In this document: positions 63,745 to 64,000 of the stretch, in pieces
How the letters are laid out: each line of letters opens with the position of its first letter
How positions within the stretch are numbered: position 1 is the first letter of the stretch
DNA from: Colletes latitarsis
Lineage: Eukaryota; Arthropoda; Insecta; Hymenoptera; Colletidae
Direction of reading: 5' to 3'
NCBI RefSeq assembly: GCF_051014445.1
Contig: NW_027488379.1
Location: 186,001 to 250,000, forward strand
DNA length: 64,000 bases
Position numbers and translations under genes: made by a program
The notes under the pieces: generated by a model
The model's database searches: none
Seen by the model: only the letters and a program-made list of their open reading frames with translations
Told to the model about the DNA's origin: nothing

Positions 63745-64000
63745 CATATTTCTCATACTTCATGGCTAAATCCTGGGCTGTTTCTGGATTGTAACACGTA
63801 GTAATGTGGTACCACGCTGAAAGCGTCAATTAAACCTGGTTTCGATCAATATTTTAGAGGATAACGCAAGTTAGGTCTGGGATAGGTCTAGGATTTGCCC
63901 TCATCAGGCTCTTACTTTCGCATATTTCTCATACTTCATGGCTAGATCCTGGGCTTTTTCTGGATTGCATCACGTAGTAATGAGGTACCACAATGAAACA
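63745..64000 (+). repeat. Hybrid HOR 'J', third copy, cut by the window end
   Basis: The first 256 bp of a further unit match 61,633 onward, including GGGCTGTTTCTGG and GTACCACGCTGAAAGCG. The array therefore continues beyond the window. Confidence 0.9.

Larger units (their letters stand above)
1..64000 (+). repeat. Satellite array of ~176-bp monomers, head to tail, filling the window
   Basis: The GGTACC core recurs at 32, 208, then from 256 every 176 bp: between 256 and 13,984 there are exactly 78 periods and between 256 and 24,544 exactly 138. By 63,984 the running total is 362 periods plus 16 bases, so indels inside monomers are rare and small. Every stretch I read is in the same orientation, and no inverted monomers, transposon ends, poly-A tails or unique inserts were found. 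A 176-bp tandem repeat with higher-order structure is typical of eukaryotic centromeric or pericentromeric satellites; that location is inferred, since no sequence alone proves kinetochore function. I do not recognise the family. No protein-coding or RNA gene is supported anywhere in the array. Confidence 0.97.

Noticed and set aside
1..64000. CRISPR-like regular repeats
   Set aside because: The repeat fills the whole period, there are no unique spacers, and no cas genes are present.
1..64000. CENP-B box
   Set aside because: TTCG followed by a suitable A occurs (for example in TTTCGATCAATATT), but the required CGGG half never follows at the right spacing. Only a half match is present.

Overview
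The whole 64 kb window is one uninterrupted array of satellite DNA. The unit is a monomer of about 176 bp repeated head to tail in a single orientation, roughly 363 times. I find no protein-coding gene, tRNA, rRNA, transposable element or unique sequence. The open reading frames present (60-167 codons) are translations of the repeat itself. This kind of array, with higher-order repeats (HORs), points to eukaryotic centromeric or pericentromeric heterochromatin. A 176-bp unit is close to the nucleosome repeat length and lies within the size range of many plant and animal centromeric satellites. I do not recognise the family and cannot name the organism. One monomer counted by hand (1-176) has 73 G+C, about 41.5%.

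Each monomer carries the same landmarks in order: a T-rich run after CCTGG; a GGATCACGTAGTAATG-like stretch; the palindrome TGTGGTACCACA (KpnI core); GAAACAGTC; a TTTCGATCAATATTTTAGAGG-like AT-rich stretch; AACGC; a doubled TTAGGTCTGG-like element; CTCATCAGG; CTTTCGCAT; and a variable CATACTTGTTGAAC or CATACTTGATGGCT end leading back to GATCCTGG.

Layout. From 1 to 22.6 kb lies a mosaic of subfamily I monomers in which several cassettes recur at spacings that are near-integer multiples of 176. A 48-bp remnant monomer at 208-255 is the one clear out-of-register break. From 22.57 to about 41.1 kb lies a tandem duplication of a roughly 9.5-kb (54-monomer) segment. Its end contains a 12-monomer (2,112-bp) HOR present once in the first copy and then reiterated in the second (39.0-45.0 kb). 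From 45.4 to 54.0 kb lie further block duplications with offsets of 3,000 and 2,648 bp. At about 54.02 kb the array switches to a more diverged subfamily II (AACGCCGG, TTGGCCAG, GTTGCGATTAA), which runs to about 59.52 kb. From 59.52 kb to the end lies a second, different 12-monomer HOR (2,112 bp) in two full copies and a partial third. Each unit is a hybrid of subfamily I and subfamily II monomers, and its copies are almost identical.

Nothing here works as a set of genes. The biology is the turnover of the array: unequal exchange in whole-monomer steps, nested amplification, homogenisation of recent blocks, and a difference between the two subfamilies that is concentrated at CpG sites. All comparisons were made by eye, so block ends are uncertain by tens of bases, and more for the 1-22 kb mosaic.
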